Shown here one piece after another: positions 7,953 through 16,497 of a stretch of DNA of 64,000 nucleotides; the first letter of the stretch is position 1; each line of letters starts with the position of its first letter. Location: NCBI RefSeq assembly GCF_014649035.1, contig NZ_BMSG01000030.1:1-64000 (forward strand), read 5' to 3'. The position numbers and the translations under genes are program-made. This DNA comes from Streptomyces sindenensis (GTDB taxonomy: Bacteria; Actinomycetota; Actinomycetes; Streptomycetales; Streptomycetaceae). Under the pieces are notes generated by a model. It saw only the letters and a program-made list of their open reading frames with translations, did no database searches and had not been told where the DNA came from.

Positions 7953-8529
7953 GGCGGCAGACCGTCTCGATGTCGATCTTCACCTGGGCGATCGACGCCC
8001 GCCCCGACAGCCAGGTGATCAGCGCCGAGTGCCAGGTGTGCTCGATGACCCGGACCGCCGAGAGCTGCTCCGGCGTCGGGTGCTCCAGGCCCATCGCGTC
8101 CAGAATGATCGCCGTGGTGAGCCGGGAGACCGTGTCCACCTCGGGGCTCACGCTGCGGTCCGCGAAGGTGAGGGCGCGGACCATGGCGTCCGCGAGGTGC
8201 GGTTCGCGTTGCAGGGCGCGGAAGGCGCGCATCAGGGTCTCCGCCACCCGCTGGGCCGCTTCCTCGCCGGCCGGCGGGCGCTTGCGGAGCGTGGTGTGCA
8301 GGTGCTGGAGCTGGTCCTGCATGGTCGCGACCAGCAGATGGATCTTGGACGGGAAGTAGCGGTAGAGCGTGCCCAGCGCGACCCCGGCGGCCTCGGCCAC
8401 CTCCCGCATCTGCACCGCCTCGAACCCGCCCCGGCTGGCCAGCTGGGCGCTGGCGTGCAGGATGCGGCGGCGACGGGCCTCCTGGCGCTCGGTCAGCGCA
8501 GGCGCTGCCGGTCTGGCGTCCGCGGTCAT
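7912..8529 (-). CDS. TetR-family regulator resembling KstR
   Basis: A 205-residue TetR-type repressor. The N-terminal helix-turn-helix (MREVAEAAGVALGTLYRYFP) is strikingly like the one I recall for mycobacterial KstR, the repressor of cholesterol catabolism. The ligand domain also keeps a KstR-like layout (MVRALTFADRS; TWHSALITWLSGRAS). Sites matching the KstR consensus TnnAACnnGTTnnA lie 175-209 bases upstream of its own start and again before lipid-type beta-oxidation genes at 18859 and 22075, which strengthens the assignment. The expected ligand is a CoA-thioester of a steroid or related lipid. Start chosen at ATG 8529, where the conserved region begins. Confidence 0.8.
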   Translation of the reverse strand: MTADARPAAPALTERQEARRRRILHASAQLASRGGFEAVQMREVAEAAGVALGTLYRYFPSKIHLLVATMQDQLQHLHTTLRKRPPAGEEAAQRVAETLMRAFRALQREPHLADAMVRALTFADRSVSPEVDTVSRLTTAIILDAMGLEHPTPEQLSAVRVIEHTWHSALITWLSGRASIAQVKIDIETVCRLIDLTAEPEPGRG

Positions 8530-8703
8530 GCTGTCCCCGTTCCACGATCCACGATCCATGGCTTGATCCACCCGGACAGGCGAAGCGGGCCGTCCGGGCG
8601 CGCACAGCATGCCAGGGCGTCCGTCGTGGCGCGAATCACCTGATCCGGCCGTTCCGCAGACGCTACCTGCCGGTAGATTCGACGCACGTCGAGCGATCAA
8701 GTA

Positions 8704-8738
8704 TGAAACTTGTTCAGCTGAGTCTGAAACTTGTTCTA
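8704..8738. promoter_or_regulatory. Tandem KstR-type operators
   Basis: Two 14-base sites start 21 bases (two helical turns) apart. 8725-8738 (TGAAACTTGTTCTA) fits TnnAACnnGTTnnA perfectly. 8704-8717 (TGAAACTTGTTCAG) differs only at the last base. They lie between the KstR-like gene and the divergent glycosyltransferase operon, so they could control both. Confidence 0.7.
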
Positions 8739-8792
8739 GATTAGCGCGACCGGTTACGCTCCGGCGAACACGCAGTCAGAAGGGGGCCGAGT

Positions 8793-10106
8793 GTGACCGC
8801 TGAGGCCATAGAGACAGGCCCCCGCACGGGCGACGGCAGCACCACCGGGACCGGCGACCGGCCGTTGCGCATCGCACTCCTCACGTACAAGGGCAATCCT
8901 TTCTGCGGCGGCCAGGGTGTGTACGTACGCCACCTCGGGCGGGAGCTCGCGCGGCTCGGGCACAGCGTCGAGGTCATCGGCGCCCAGCCCTACCCGGTGC
9001 TCGACGAGGGCGTCCCGCTGACCGAGCTGCCCAGCCTGGACCTCTACCGGCAGCCCGACCCGTTCCGTACGCCGAGGCGCGGCGAGTACCGCGACTGGAT
9101 CGACCTCGCCGAGGTCGCCACCATGTGGACCGGCGGCTTCCCCGAACCGCTCACCTTCAGTCTGCGCGCCCGCCGCCACCTGCTCTCCCGGCGCGGCGAG
9201 TTCGACGTCGTCCACGACAACCAGACCCTCGGGTACGGGCTCCTCGGCGACCTCGGGGCCCCGCTGGTGACGACGATCCACCACCCGATCACCGTGGACC
9301 GCAGGCTCGACCTGGCCGCCGCGGCGAGCCGCCGCCGACGCGCCTCCGTACGCCGCTGGTACGCCTTCACCCGGATGCAGAAGCGGGTCGCCCGCAAGCT
9401 GGACACCGTCCTCACCGTCTCCGGCTCCTCCCGCGACGAGATCGTCGAGGACCTCGGCGTGCGCAAGGACCGGATCAGCGTCGTCCACATCGGGGCCGAC
9501 ACCGACCTGTGGTCGCCCGACCCCTCCGTCCCCGAGGTCCCGGGCCGCATCGTCACGACCTCCAGCGCCGACGTCCCCCTCAAGGGCCTCGTCCACCTCG
9601 TCGACGCGCTCGCCAAACTCCGCACCGAGAACCCGGCCGCCCACCTCGTGGTCGTCGGCAAGCGCGCCGAGGACGGGCCGGTCGCCCGCGCGATCGAGCG
9701 GCACGGGCTCGCGGACGCCGTCGAGTTCGTCAAGGGCATCAGCGACGCCGAGCTGGTCGACCTGGTGCGCGGCGCCCAGGTCTCCTGCGTGCCCTCGCTG
9801 TACGAGGGTTTCTCGCTGCCCGCCGCCGAGGCCATGGCCACCGGCACCCCGCTCGTCGCCACCACCGGCGGCGCGATCCCCGAGGTCTCCGGCCGCGACG
9901 GGGAGACCTGTCTCGCCGTCCCGCCCGGCGACGCGGACGCGCTGGCCGGGGCGCTGGCCCGGCTGCTGGGCGACCCGGAGCTGCGCGCCCGGCTCGGCGC
10001 TGCGGGCCGGGCACGGGTGCTGGCCAACTTCACCTGGGCCCGCGCCGCCGCCGGAACGGCCGAGCTGTACCGTCAGGCGATCGCCGCCCGCGGAGTCCGC
10101 AGGTGA
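8793..10106 (+). CDS. GT4-family glycosyltransferase
   Basis: A 437-residue GT-B fold transferase. The N-terminal half has the GGQGVYVRHL loop typical of GT4 enzymes and a DVVHDNQ strand. The C-terminal half has the sugar-nucleotide region SLYEGFSLPAAEAMATGTP, whose Glu is the usual GT4 E(x7)E position. Start is GTG 8793 with AAGGGGG 7 bases upstream. It heads a three-gene rightward operon (glycosyltransferase, methyltransferase, alpha-toroid protein), the last two overlapping by 4 bases. The KstR-type operators at 8704-8738 lie just upstream, so it may respond to lipid signals. Donor and acceptor are unknown. Confidence 0.85.
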   Translation: MTAEAIETGPRTGDGSTTGTGDRPLRIALLTYKGNPFCGGQGVYVRHLGRELARLGHSVEVIGAQPYPVLDEGVPLTELPSLDLYRQPDPFRTPRRGEYRDWIDLAEVATMWTGGFPEPLTFSLRARRHLLSRRGEFDVVHDNQTLGYGLLGDLGAPLVTTIHHPITVDRRLDLAAAASRRRRASVRRWYAFTRMQKRVARKLDTVLTVSGSSRDEIVEDLGVRKDRISVVHIGADTDLWSPDPSVPEVPGRIVTTSSADVPLKGLVHLVDALAKLRTENPAAHLVVVGKRAEDGPVARAIERHGLADAVEFVKGISDAELVDLVRGAQVSCVPSLYEGFSLPAAEAMATGTPLVATTGGAIPEVSGRDGETCLAVPPGDADALAGALARLLGDPELRARLGAAGRARVLANFTWARAAAGTAELYRQAIAARGVRR

Positions 10107-10194
10107 CCGCCGACCTCCGGGCGGCCGCGCGCCCCCGGGCGACCGCGGACCCGCTCGTCACCACCCGTACCTCCGACCTCGAAGGCAGGCCCTC

Positions 10195-10926
10195 GTGCTG
10201 ACCGTCGACTTCACCCGCTTCCCGCTCGCCGCCGGCGACCGAGTGCTCGACCTGGGCTGCGGTGCCGGCCGGCATGCCTTCGAGTGTTATCGGCGCGGGG
10301 CGCAGGTCGTCGCCCTCGACCGGAACGGCGAGGAGATCCGCGAGGTCGCCAAGTGGTTCGCCGCGATGAAGGAGGCCGGCGAGGCCCCCGAGGGCGCCAC
10401 CGCCACCGCGATGGAGGGCGACGCCCTCAACCTGCCTTTCCCCGACGACTCCTTCGACGTCGTGATCATCTCCGAGGTCATGGAGCACATCCCGGACGAC
10501 AAGGGCGTCCTCGCCGAGATGGTCCGGGTGCTCAAGCCGGGCGGCCGGATAGCCATCACCGTGCCCCGTTACGGCCCCGAGAAGGTCTGCTGGACGCTCT
10601 CCGACGCGTACCACGAGGTCGAGGGCGGTCACATCCGCATCTACAAGGCCGACCAGCTCCTCGCCCGGATCCGCGAGGCCGGACTCAAGCCGTACGGCAC
10701 GCACCACGCGCACGCCCTGCACTCGCCGTACTGGTGGCTCAAGTGCGCCTTCGGCGTCGACAACGACAAGGCCCTGCCGGTGCGGGCGTACCACAAGCTG
10801 CTGGTCTGGGACATCATGAAGAAGCCGCTCGCGACCCGGGTCGTCGAGCAGCTCCTCAACCCGGTCGTCGGCAAGAGTTTCGTCGCGTACGCCACCAAGC
10901 CGCACCTTCCGAAGGCCGAGGCGTGA
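10195..10926 (+). CDS. Class I SAM-dependent methyltransferase
   Basis: A 243-residue Methyltransf_11-type protein. Motif I is VLDLGCGAGRHAFE, the acidic residue ending strand 2 is in VVALDRNG, and SFDVVIISEVMEHIPD is the post-motif region of small-molecule or lipid methyltransferases. Start is GTG 10195. The stop overlaps the next gene's GTG by 4 bases. Second gene of the GT4 operon; it probably methylates the same glycolipid-like or isoprenoid-like product. The substrate is not readable. Confidence 0.85.
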   Translation: MLTVDFTRFPLAAGDRVLDLGCGAGRHAFECYRRGAQVVALDRNGEEIREVAKWFAAMKEAGEAPEGATATAMEGDALNLPFPDDSFDVVIISEVMEHIPDDKGVLAEMVRVLKPGGRIAITVPRYGPEKVCWTLSDAYHEVEGGHIRIYKADQLLARIREAGLKPYGTHHAHALHSPYWWLKCAFGVDNDKALPVRAYHKLLVWDIMKKPLATRVVEQLLNPVVGKSFVAYATKPHLPKAEA

Positions 10927-11993
10927 GCACCCCCGAACGGACCGAGCACCTCGTTCTTCCCGGTGTCCTGACGGCATCCCAGGCCGCCGAGACGGTCGCC
11001 GCGATCGCCGCCGTACAGCGGGAGGACGGGGCGCTGCCCTGGTTCCGGGGGCACCACCTCGACCCGTGGGACCACACCGAGGCCGCGATGGCCCTGGACG
11101 CGTCCGGCGAACACGAGGCCGCGGCCCGCGCCTACGAGTGGCTCGCCCGCAACCAGAACGCCGACGGCTCCTGGTACGCCGCCTACCACGACGGCGATCC
11201 GCAGCAGCCGACGGACCGGAGCCTGGAGAGCAACTTCTGCGCCTACGTGGCCGTCGGCGTCTGGCACCACTACCTCGCCACCGGCGACGACGCGTTCGTC
11301 GACCGGATGTGGCCCACGGTCTACGCGGCGGTCGAGTTCGTGCTCCGGCTCCAGCAGCCCGGCGGCCAGATCGGCTGGAAGCGGGAGCCCGACGGCACCC
11401 CGGTGAACGACGCCCTGCTGACCGGATCCTCCTCGATCCACCAGGCGCTGCGCTGTGCGCTCGCCATCGCCGAGCGCCGCGAGGAGGCGCAGCCCGACTG
11501 GGAGTTGGCGACCGGGGCGCTGGCGCACGCGATCCGCAGCCACCCCGAGCGCTTCCTCGACAAGAACCGCTACTCGATGGACTGGTACTACCCGGTCCTC
11601 GGCGGCGCGCTCACCGGCGCCGAGGCCACCGCCCGTATCCAGGAGGGCTGGGACCGCTTCGTCGTTCCCGGACTCGGGGTGCGCTGCGTGCTGCCCAACC
11701 CCTGGGTGACCGGCGGCGAGAGCTGTGAACTCGCCCTGGCCCTCTGGGCGACGGGCGAGTCGGACCGGGCCCTGGAGATCCTCCAGTCCATCCAGCACCT
11801 GCGCGCCGAGGGCGGGCTGTACTGGACGGGGTACGTCTTCGAGGGCAGCAAGGCCGTCTGGCCCCAGGAGCTGACCACCTGGACGGCGGGCTCCCTGCTG
11901 CTCGCGGTGGCCGCGCTCGGAGGGGACGAGGCGACCACCGCGGTCTTCGGGGGCGAGCGGCTGCCGGTCGGCCTGGAGCCGGGCTGCTGCTGA
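10923..11993 (+). CDS. Alpha/alpha-toroid protein (prenyltransferase/squalene-oxidase-repeat-like)
   Basis: A 356-residue protein of repeated helix pairs. It has the NADGSWYAAY-type QW-like segment and repeated blocks such as DHTEAAMALDASGEH and ESCELALALWATGESD, as in alpha/alpha barrels. No DXDD acid motif of squalene-hopene cyclases is present, so terpene cyclase activity is unlikely. An (alpha/alpha)6 glycosidase-like or scaffold function is equally possible. Start is GTG 10923, overlapping the methyltransferase stop by 4 bases. Third and last gene of the GT4 operon. Confidence 0.7.
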   Translation: MSTPERTEHLVLPGVLTASQAAETVAAIAAVQREDGALPWFRGHHLDPWDHTEAAMALDASGEHEAAARAYEWLARNQNADGSWYAAYHDGDPQQPTDRSLESNFCAYVAVGVWHHYLATGDDAFVDRMWPTVYAAVEFVLRLQQPGGQIGWKREPDGTPVNDALLTGSSSIHQALRCALAIAERREEAQPDWELATGALAHAIRSHPERFLDKNRYSMDWYYPVLGGALTGAEATARIQEGWDRFVVPGLGVRCVLPNPWVTGGESCELALALWATGESDRALEILQSIQHLRAEGGLYWTGYVFEGSKAVWPQELTTWTAGSLLLAVAALGGDEATTAVFGGERLPVGLEPGCC

Positions 11994-12016
11994 ACACCGC
12001 CCGGGGCGGGGCCGGT

Positions 12017-12307
12017 TCAGCGACGGAGCCGGCCCGCCACGGCGTGCCCGATGAAGAGGTAGACCGCGGCCGCGAGACCGTAACCGGCGACGACGTTCGC
12101 CCACGTCCGGTCGAACGTGAACAGGTCGTACGACCAGCCGGCCAGCCAGCGGGCCGAGTCGTGCACCCACTGCACGAAGTCGTTGCCCCGGTTGGCGTCC
12201 AGCAGGTACATCAGGATCCAGAGGATGATGATGAAGGCCAGGACGTCGGCCACGACGGCGATGACGCGGGCCGCTGAGCTGCTTCCTGAACGGGTTCTGG
12301 GAGACAT
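12017..12307 (-). CDS. Small integral membrane protein
   Basis: A 96-residue protein with two clear hydrophobic spans (about 16-38 and 70-90) separated by a Trp-rich segment (VQWVHDSARWLAGWSYDLF). A short positive N-terminus and the C-terminal RLRR suggest both ends are cytoplasmic. No catalytic motif. It lies convergent to the GT4 operon, 24 bases from its last stop, and is transcribed alone. Function unknown. Confidence 0.75.
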   Translation of the reverse strand: MSPRTRSGSSSAARVIAVVADVLAFIIILWILMYLLDANRGNDFVQWVHDSARWLAGWSYDLFTFDRTWANVVAGYGLAAAVYLFIGHAVAGRLRR

Positions 12308-12435
12308 GGAACTCTGGTTGCCGCTTTACGCAGGGTGAAACCCGGGCGGACCGCACCGAGTGGCGACCCTTGGGGCAGCGGGCGAGCGCGAGCGGGAGTG
12401 CCGAGGTTCGTCACTCTCGGTCAGGAGGCTCCGTC

Positions 12436-12621
12436 GTGCACCGTTCCGTACCGCTCCGCCGCACCCTGGCCGCGCTGCTGCTGTCCTGCAACCGGCTCGG
12501 GGCCGCGGCGGAGAACGCCAAGGGCGACCCGCTGCTGTCGAAGGCCGTCGCGCCGCTCACCGCCGGGGCCGGACGGCACCCGCCGGATATCGAAATGATC
12601 ACCCCGGGTTCCGCCGGTTAG
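12436..12621 (+). CDS. Possible 61-residue secreted or lipid-anchored peptide
   Basis: A GTG start is preceded by AGGAGG with 7-base spacing, one of the best ribosome sites in the window. The peptide begins with a positively charged stretch and a short hydrophobic core ending in LLLSC, like a weak signal peptide or lipobox, then an unremarkable tail (about 40 residues). It ends 9 bases before the next gene. No family recognised; it may be a truncated lipoprotein gene. The rest of the 12308-12629 interval shows nothing else. Confidence 0.4.
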   Translation: MHRSVPLRRTLAALLLSCNRLGAAAENAKGDPLLSKAVAPLTAGAGRHPPDIEMITPGSAG

Positions 12622-12629
12622 GGTGCCGC

Positions 12630-13409
12630 ATGACGTCTCTGACCCACGACCGCTACTGCGACGAGATCCTGGCCCAGACCGACGCCCTGCGCGCGGTGCT
12701 GACCGGTGCCGATCTCGGCGTGACCGTACCCACCTGCCCCGACTGGACGCTCCGCGAGCTCGCGGTGCATGTCGGCGGCGCCCACCGCTGGGTCGGCGAA
12801 ATAGTCCGCACCCGGGCCACCGAGGAGGTCCCGGAGGACAAGGTGCCCGGCCTGGAGGGGCCGGACGGCACGGACCCGGCCGCGCTGGACGCCTGGCTCG
12901 CCGAAGGCGCGGCCGCCACCGTCGCCGCGCTGCGGGAGGCCGGGCCGGACGCCGAGGTGTGGACCTGGGTGACGGAGCGGCGCACGGCCTTCTGGGCGCG
13001 CCGCATGACGCACGAGACGGCCGTGCACCGGGCCGACGCGGCGCTTGCCGCCCGCGCCCCGTACGAGGTCGACGCGGAGGTGGCCGCCGACACCATCGAG
13101 GAATGGCTCGGCATCGTCGCCCTGGCCCAGGAGGGAGGCGACCCGGAGGCGGCCGAACTCCGGGGCGGTGGACGCTCGTTGCACCTGCACGCCACCGACG
13201 TGCCCGGTGCGGAGTGGCTGATCGAGTTCGGCGAGGACCGCTTCACCTGGCGGCACGCGCACGAGAAGGCCACGGTCGCGCTGCGCGGCACGCTCACCGA
13301 TCTGATGCTCGTCTTCAACCGCCGCCTGAAGCCCACCGACCCACGCGTGGAGGTACTGGGCGACGCGGCGCTGCTGGACTTCTGGCTGGACCGGTCCTCG
13401 TTCGGCTGA
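12630..13409 (+). CDS. Maleylpyruvate-isomerase-family mycothiol-dependent protein
   Basis: A 259-residue DinB-like four-helix protein with the CPDWTLRELAVHVGGAHRWV block near residue 35-55 and WARRMTHETAVHRADAAL in the middle. The His, Glu and His of these blocks form the metal triad of mycothiol-dependent DinB enzymes (MDMPI_N). A C-terminal MDMPI-like domain follows, ending in LRGTLTDLMLVFNRRL. Members isomerise maleylpyruvate or conjugate mycothiol to electrophiles; most streptomycete paralogues have no known substrate. Monocistronic or paired with the peptide at 12436. Confidence 0.85.
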   Translation: MTSLTHDRYCDEILAQTDALRAVLTGADLGVTVPTCPDWTLRELAVHVGGAHRWVGEIVRTRATEEVPEDKVPGLEGPDGTDPAALDAWLAEGAAATVAALREAGPDAEVWTWVTERRTAFWARRMTHETAVHRADAALAARAPYEVDAEVAADTIEEWLGIVALAQEGGDPEAAELRGGGRSLHLHATDVPGAEWLIEFGEDRFTWRHAHEKATVALRGTLTDLMLVFNRRLKPTDPRVEVLGDAALLDFWLDRSSFG

Positions 13410-13427
13410 GCACCCTGACGACAGCGC

Positions 13428-14438
13428 CTAGGAGTTGAGCTCCGCCAGGACCCGTAGCGTGTGCGGGTCCGGGGCGGTGACCAGCAGATCCGTCACCGGG
13501 CCCGCGCGCCACAGCTCCAGCCGCTCCGCGATCCGGGCGCGCGGCCCGATCAGCGCGATCTCATCGGCGAACGCGTCCGGCACCGCCCGCACCGCCTCCT
13601 CCTTGCGGCCCCGGAGGAACAGTTCCTGGATCCGCCGGGCCTCTTCCTCGAACCCCATGCGGGCCATCAGATCGGCGTGGAAGTTGCGGGCCGCGTGCCC
13701 CATCCCGCCGATGTAGAAGCCCAGCATCGCCTTCACCGGCCACAGCCCCTCGGCCACGTCGTCGCAGACGTGCGCGCGGGCCATCGGCGCGACCATGAAA
13801 CCGTCCCGGAGCCCGGCCAGGGAGGCTCCGTAGACGTCGGCGCGCAGCGGCGACCAGTACAGCGGCAGCCAGCCGTCCGCGATCTCCACCGTCTGCGCGA
13901 TGTTCTTCGGGCCCTCCGCCCCCAGCAGCACCGGGAGCGAGGCGCGCAGCGGATGCGTGATCGGCTTCAGCGGCTTGCCGAGCCCGGTGGCGTCCGGGCC
14001 GTCGTAGGGATGGGGGTGGAAGCGGCCCGCCAGCTCGACCGGCCCCTGCCGCGCCAGCACCTGCCGGATCACCGCGACGTACTCCCGGGTCGCCGTCAGC
14101 GGGCTCCTCGGGAACGGCCGTCCGTACCACCCCTCCACCACCTGCGGCCCCGACAGGCCGAGCCCCAGCAGCATCCGGCCGCCGGAGAGATGGTCCAGGG
14201 TCAGCGCGTGCATGGCCGTCGCGGTGGGGGTGCGGGCGGCCATCTGGACGATGCCGGTCCCCAGCCGGATCCGCGCGGTGTGGGCGGCGATCCAGGTCAG
14301 CGGTGTGAAGGCGTCCGAGCCCCAGGCCTCCGCCGTCCACACCGAGTCGTAGCCGAGCCGCTCCGCCTCCTGGACCAGGGCGAGCTGGCCGGGATCCGGG
14401 CCGCGACCCCAGTACCCGAGCGCGAGTCCGAGCCGCAT
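13428..14438 (-). CDS. LLM-class F420-dependent oxidoreductase
   Basis: A 336-residue TIM-barrel luciferase-like monooxygenase-fold protein starting RLGLALGYWGRGP. It has the family's EAERLGYDSVWTAEAWG and ARIRLGTGIVQMAARTP blocks and the typical HLSGGRMLLGLGLSG. These features match the F420-dependent actinobacterial branch. It should transfer hydride to or from a small organic substrate using F420. Convergent to the mycothiol gene, 18 bases away. The substrate is not readable. Confidence 0.88.
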   Translation of the reverse strand: MRLGLALGYWGRGPDPGQLALVQEAERLGYDSVWTAEAWGSDAFTPLTWIAAHTARIRLGTGIVQMAARTPTATAMHALTLDHLSGGRMLLGLGLSGPQVVEGWYGRPFPRSPLTATREYVAVIRQVLARQGPVELAGRFHPHPYDGPDATGLGKPLKPITHPLRASLPVLLGAEGPKNIAQTVEIADGWLPLYWSPLRADVYGASLAGLRDGFMVAPMARAHVCDDVAEGLWPVKAMLGFYIGGMGHAARNFHADLMARMGFEEEARRIQELFLRGRKEEAVRAVPDAFADEIALIGPRARIAERLELWRAGPVTDLLVTAPDPHTLRVLAELNS

Positions 14439-14505
14439 ACCGTTCCCTCCAGCGATTGCTGACGAAGTGTCACATCGGGTCGGTGCGGGTTGGACTGTAC
14501 GACAA

Positions 14506-14535
14506 CGGCCCCCCGCCCGGAAGGGCGAGGGGCCG
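14506..14535. terminator. Terminator hairpin after the 14553 gene
   Basis: A GC-rich hairpin (CGGCCCC...GGGGCCG arms with internal CGCCC/GGGCG and a GGAA loop) lies 17 bases beyond the stop of the minus-strand gene ending at 14553. No T-run, as is usual in this genus. Confidence 0.6.
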
Positions 14536-14552
14536 CGGTGTGTGCGTCGGGA

Positions 14553-15401
14553 TCAGCCGCGCTGGATGCCCGTGGTGTCCTGGAGGACACCACGACGGCC
14601 GTCCTGCGTCTGGGCGATCAGGCTCTGGCCGCGCTGCTCCACCGCGAGGTACCAGGTGCCCGGCGCCAGCTCGGCGATCGGGTTCGGCGAACCGTCCTCG
14701 CCGTACAGCGGGCGCGCCACCGGAACGGCGAACCAGAACGGGGCGAAGTCACCCGCCGGGGCCGCGCCGCCCGGCGCGGGCTGCTGGGCCTGGGCCTGCG
14801 GCGCCTGGTCGGCCGGGGCGGGCTGGCCCTGCTGGGGCGCGCCCGGGTAGCCGTATCCCTGGCTCGGCTGGGCACCGTACGGCGCCTGCTGCTGGCCGCC
14901 CGGGTAGCCGTAGCCCTGGCTCGGCTGGGCACCGTACGGCGGCTGGCCGCCCTGCACGCCCTGCGCCGGGCCGGCCGGGCTGAGGAGCGGGGCCTTGAGG
15001 AAGGGCACCAGCGGTCCGGCGATCGCGGCGCCGGCGAGCACGATGGTGGCGAGCAGGCCGAGAATCAGGCCCGCCCCGGCGCTGCTGATGTCGAGGATCG
15101 TCCAGAAGGCGGTCCACAGCGCGAAGACGGCGAGCGCCGCACCGAACTGGCCGAGATCCAGTCCGGCGACCTTGCGGCCCGGCATCGCGCGGCTCACGAT
15201 CACCAGCGCCGCCGCGATGACGCCGGCGAGGAAGATGCTCATCAGGATGCCGAGCGCGTCCCACGCGTTCGGGTTGTCGATCCGGGAGCAGTCGATGCCC
15301 GTCGGGCAGTAGCTGGAGTAGTCGAGGAAAGAGGCGATGAACAGCACGACCGCTGCTCCGATCACCACGCCGTCGCCTCGTGTGAGGGATCGGATATTCA
15401 C
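14553..15401 (-). CDS. Four-TM membrane protein with Tyr/Gly/Pro-rich tail (DUF5336-like)
   Basis: A 282-residue protein. Residues about 10-135 hold four hydrophobic spans (VVIGAAVVLFIASFL; LGILMSIFLAGVIAAALVIV; FGAALAVFALWTAFWTIL; GLILGLLATIVLAGAAIAG) with a Cys-containing first outer loop (SSYCPTGIDC). A low-complexity segment follows with two copies of PYGAQPSQGYGYPG, then a folded-looking C-terminal part with PVARPLYGED and LAPGTWYLAVEQRG. The layout resembles the mycobacterial 34-kDa antigen-type DUF5336 proteins. Function unknown. Confidence 0.75.
   Translation of the reverse strand: MNIRSLTRGDGVVIGAAVVLFIASFLDYSSYCPTGIDCSRIDNPNAWDALGILMSIFLAGVIAAALVIVSRAMPGRKVAGLDLGQFGAALAVFALWTAFWTILDISSAGAGLILGLLATIVLAGAAIAGPLVPFLKAPLLSPAGPAQGVQGGQPPYGAQPSQGYGYPGGQQQAPYGAQPSQGYGYPGAPQQGQPAPADQAPQAQAQQPAPGGAAPAGDFAPFWFAVPVARPLYGEDGSPNPIAELAPGTWYLAVEQRGQSLIAQTQDGRRGVLQDTTGIQRG
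14842..14941 (-). repeat. In-frame duplicated 43-base segment
   Basis: Two 43-base copies (14842-14884 and 14899-14941) with a period of 57 bases and one visible mismatch. They encode the doubled PYGAQPSQGYGYPG of the membrane protein tail, which suggests recent in-frame duplication. Confidence 0.8.
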
Positions 15402-15568
15402 GTGAAGGTCCTTAGTCGGTCGTCTCGTCGGGGCGGTCGTCGCTGCCGCCGGTGCGGCTCGAAGCTCGGGAGCGGCTCCCCATCGTACGGATGAATCTAT
15501 CGTCTGCCCGGGCGGGTTGCTCCCGAGCCCGGGTCATGAGCGGGTATCCCCCCAATATCACCGCAGAA

Positions 15569-16462
15569 CTACCCCTTCAGGTAGCTGGTAATGCCGTCGG
15601 CCAATCCCTGGGCCGCCTTCTGCCGCCAGCTCGCACGGGTGAGCAGTGCGGCATCCTTCGGATCACGCATATTGCCGCATTCGACGAACACTTTGGGCAC
15701 GGTCGACAGATTCAGTCCGCCGAGATCATCCCGGGTGTCCAGGCCGGTATTTCCGCCGACGTAATTGGAAGGCGCGCTTCCGGTCGTGCGGGCGAAGTGT
15801 CCCGCGATCCTCGCGCCGAGATCGGCGGAACTCTTCACGATCTTCGAGGTGTCCGATCCGCCGCCCCTGACCGCGGCGGGCAGGATCACATGGAAGCCCC
15901 GGTTGCCCACCGCGGATCCGTCGGCGTGCACCGAGACCACCGCGTCGGCCTGCGCCTCGTTGCCGATCCGGGCCCGCTCGTCGATGCACGGCCCGAACGG
16001 CCGGTCCGCGTCGTGCGTCAGCCGGACCCGGGCTCCCTCGGCCTCCAGCAGCGCCCGCAGCCGGTGGGAGACGTCGAGGGTGAACCGGGCCTCCGCGTAA
16101 CCGTCGTTCGTGGCCGTACCGGTCGTATCGCACTCCTTGCGACCGGTGCCGATGTCGACCTGCTGGTTGATCTCCCGGGTGTGGTCGCGGTTTCCCGGAT
16201 TGTGCCCCGGGTCGATCACCACGGTCCGGCCGGTCAGCGCACCCTTCGGCAGCGGCTTCGCGGAAGCGGAGGCGGAGGCGGACGGCTCGGCAGGAGTGGG
16301 GGAGGCGGCGTCCGCGCCGGGCCGGGGCGAGGCCGCGCCGGTCCCGCCGGGTTCCGGACTGCCGCCGCACCCGGCGGCGGTCAGGCATACGGCGGCCAGC
16401 GCGGCGGCCACGGGCAGAGGCCGGGCACGGCGGGTGGGGGGAGGGCTGTCGTCGTACGGCAC
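15569..16462 (-). CDS. N-acetylmuramoyl-L-alanine amidase (Amidase_3) lipoprotein
   Basis: A 297-residue exported cell-wall hydrolase. The N-terminus has a signal peptide ending in the lipobox LTAAGC (Cys32). A Ser/Pro/Ala-rich linker follows, then the Amidase_3 domain. Zinc ligands are His in DPGHNPG, Glu in YAEARFTLDV and His in VSVHADG. The catalytic Glu is in VFVECGNM. It should cleave the amide between N-acetylmuramic acid and L-alanine of peptidoglycan, on the outer face of the membrane. Transcribed alone; the 167 bases upstream of the 15401 gene start show no other gene. Confidence 0.92.
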   Translation of the reverse strand: MPYDDSPPPTRRARPLPVAAALAAVCLTAAGCGGSPEPGGTGAASPRPGADAASPTPAEPSASASASAKPLPKGALTGRTVVIDPGHNPGNRDHTREINQQVDIGTGRKECDTTGTATNDGYAEARFTLDVSHRLRALLEAEGARVRLTHDADRPFGPCIDERARIGNEAQADAVVSVHADGSAVGNRGFHVILPAAVRGGGSDTSKIVKSSADLGARIAGHFARTTGSAPSNYVGGNTGLDTRDDLGGLNLSTVPKVFVECGNMRDPKDAALLTRASWRQKAAQGLADGITSYLKG

Positions 16463-16497
16463 GCGGCGATGCTACCCATCCGGCCGTCCCGGGCGGC

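Noticed and set aside
10923..11993. Squalene-hopene cyclase assignment of the toroid protein
   Set aside because: It is only 356 residues and has no DXDD catalytic motif.
12285..12300. An AACGGGTT core resembling the KstR motif
   Set aside because: Both outer T/A positions are wrong and it lies within the coding start of the membrane protein at 12307, so it is more likely chance.
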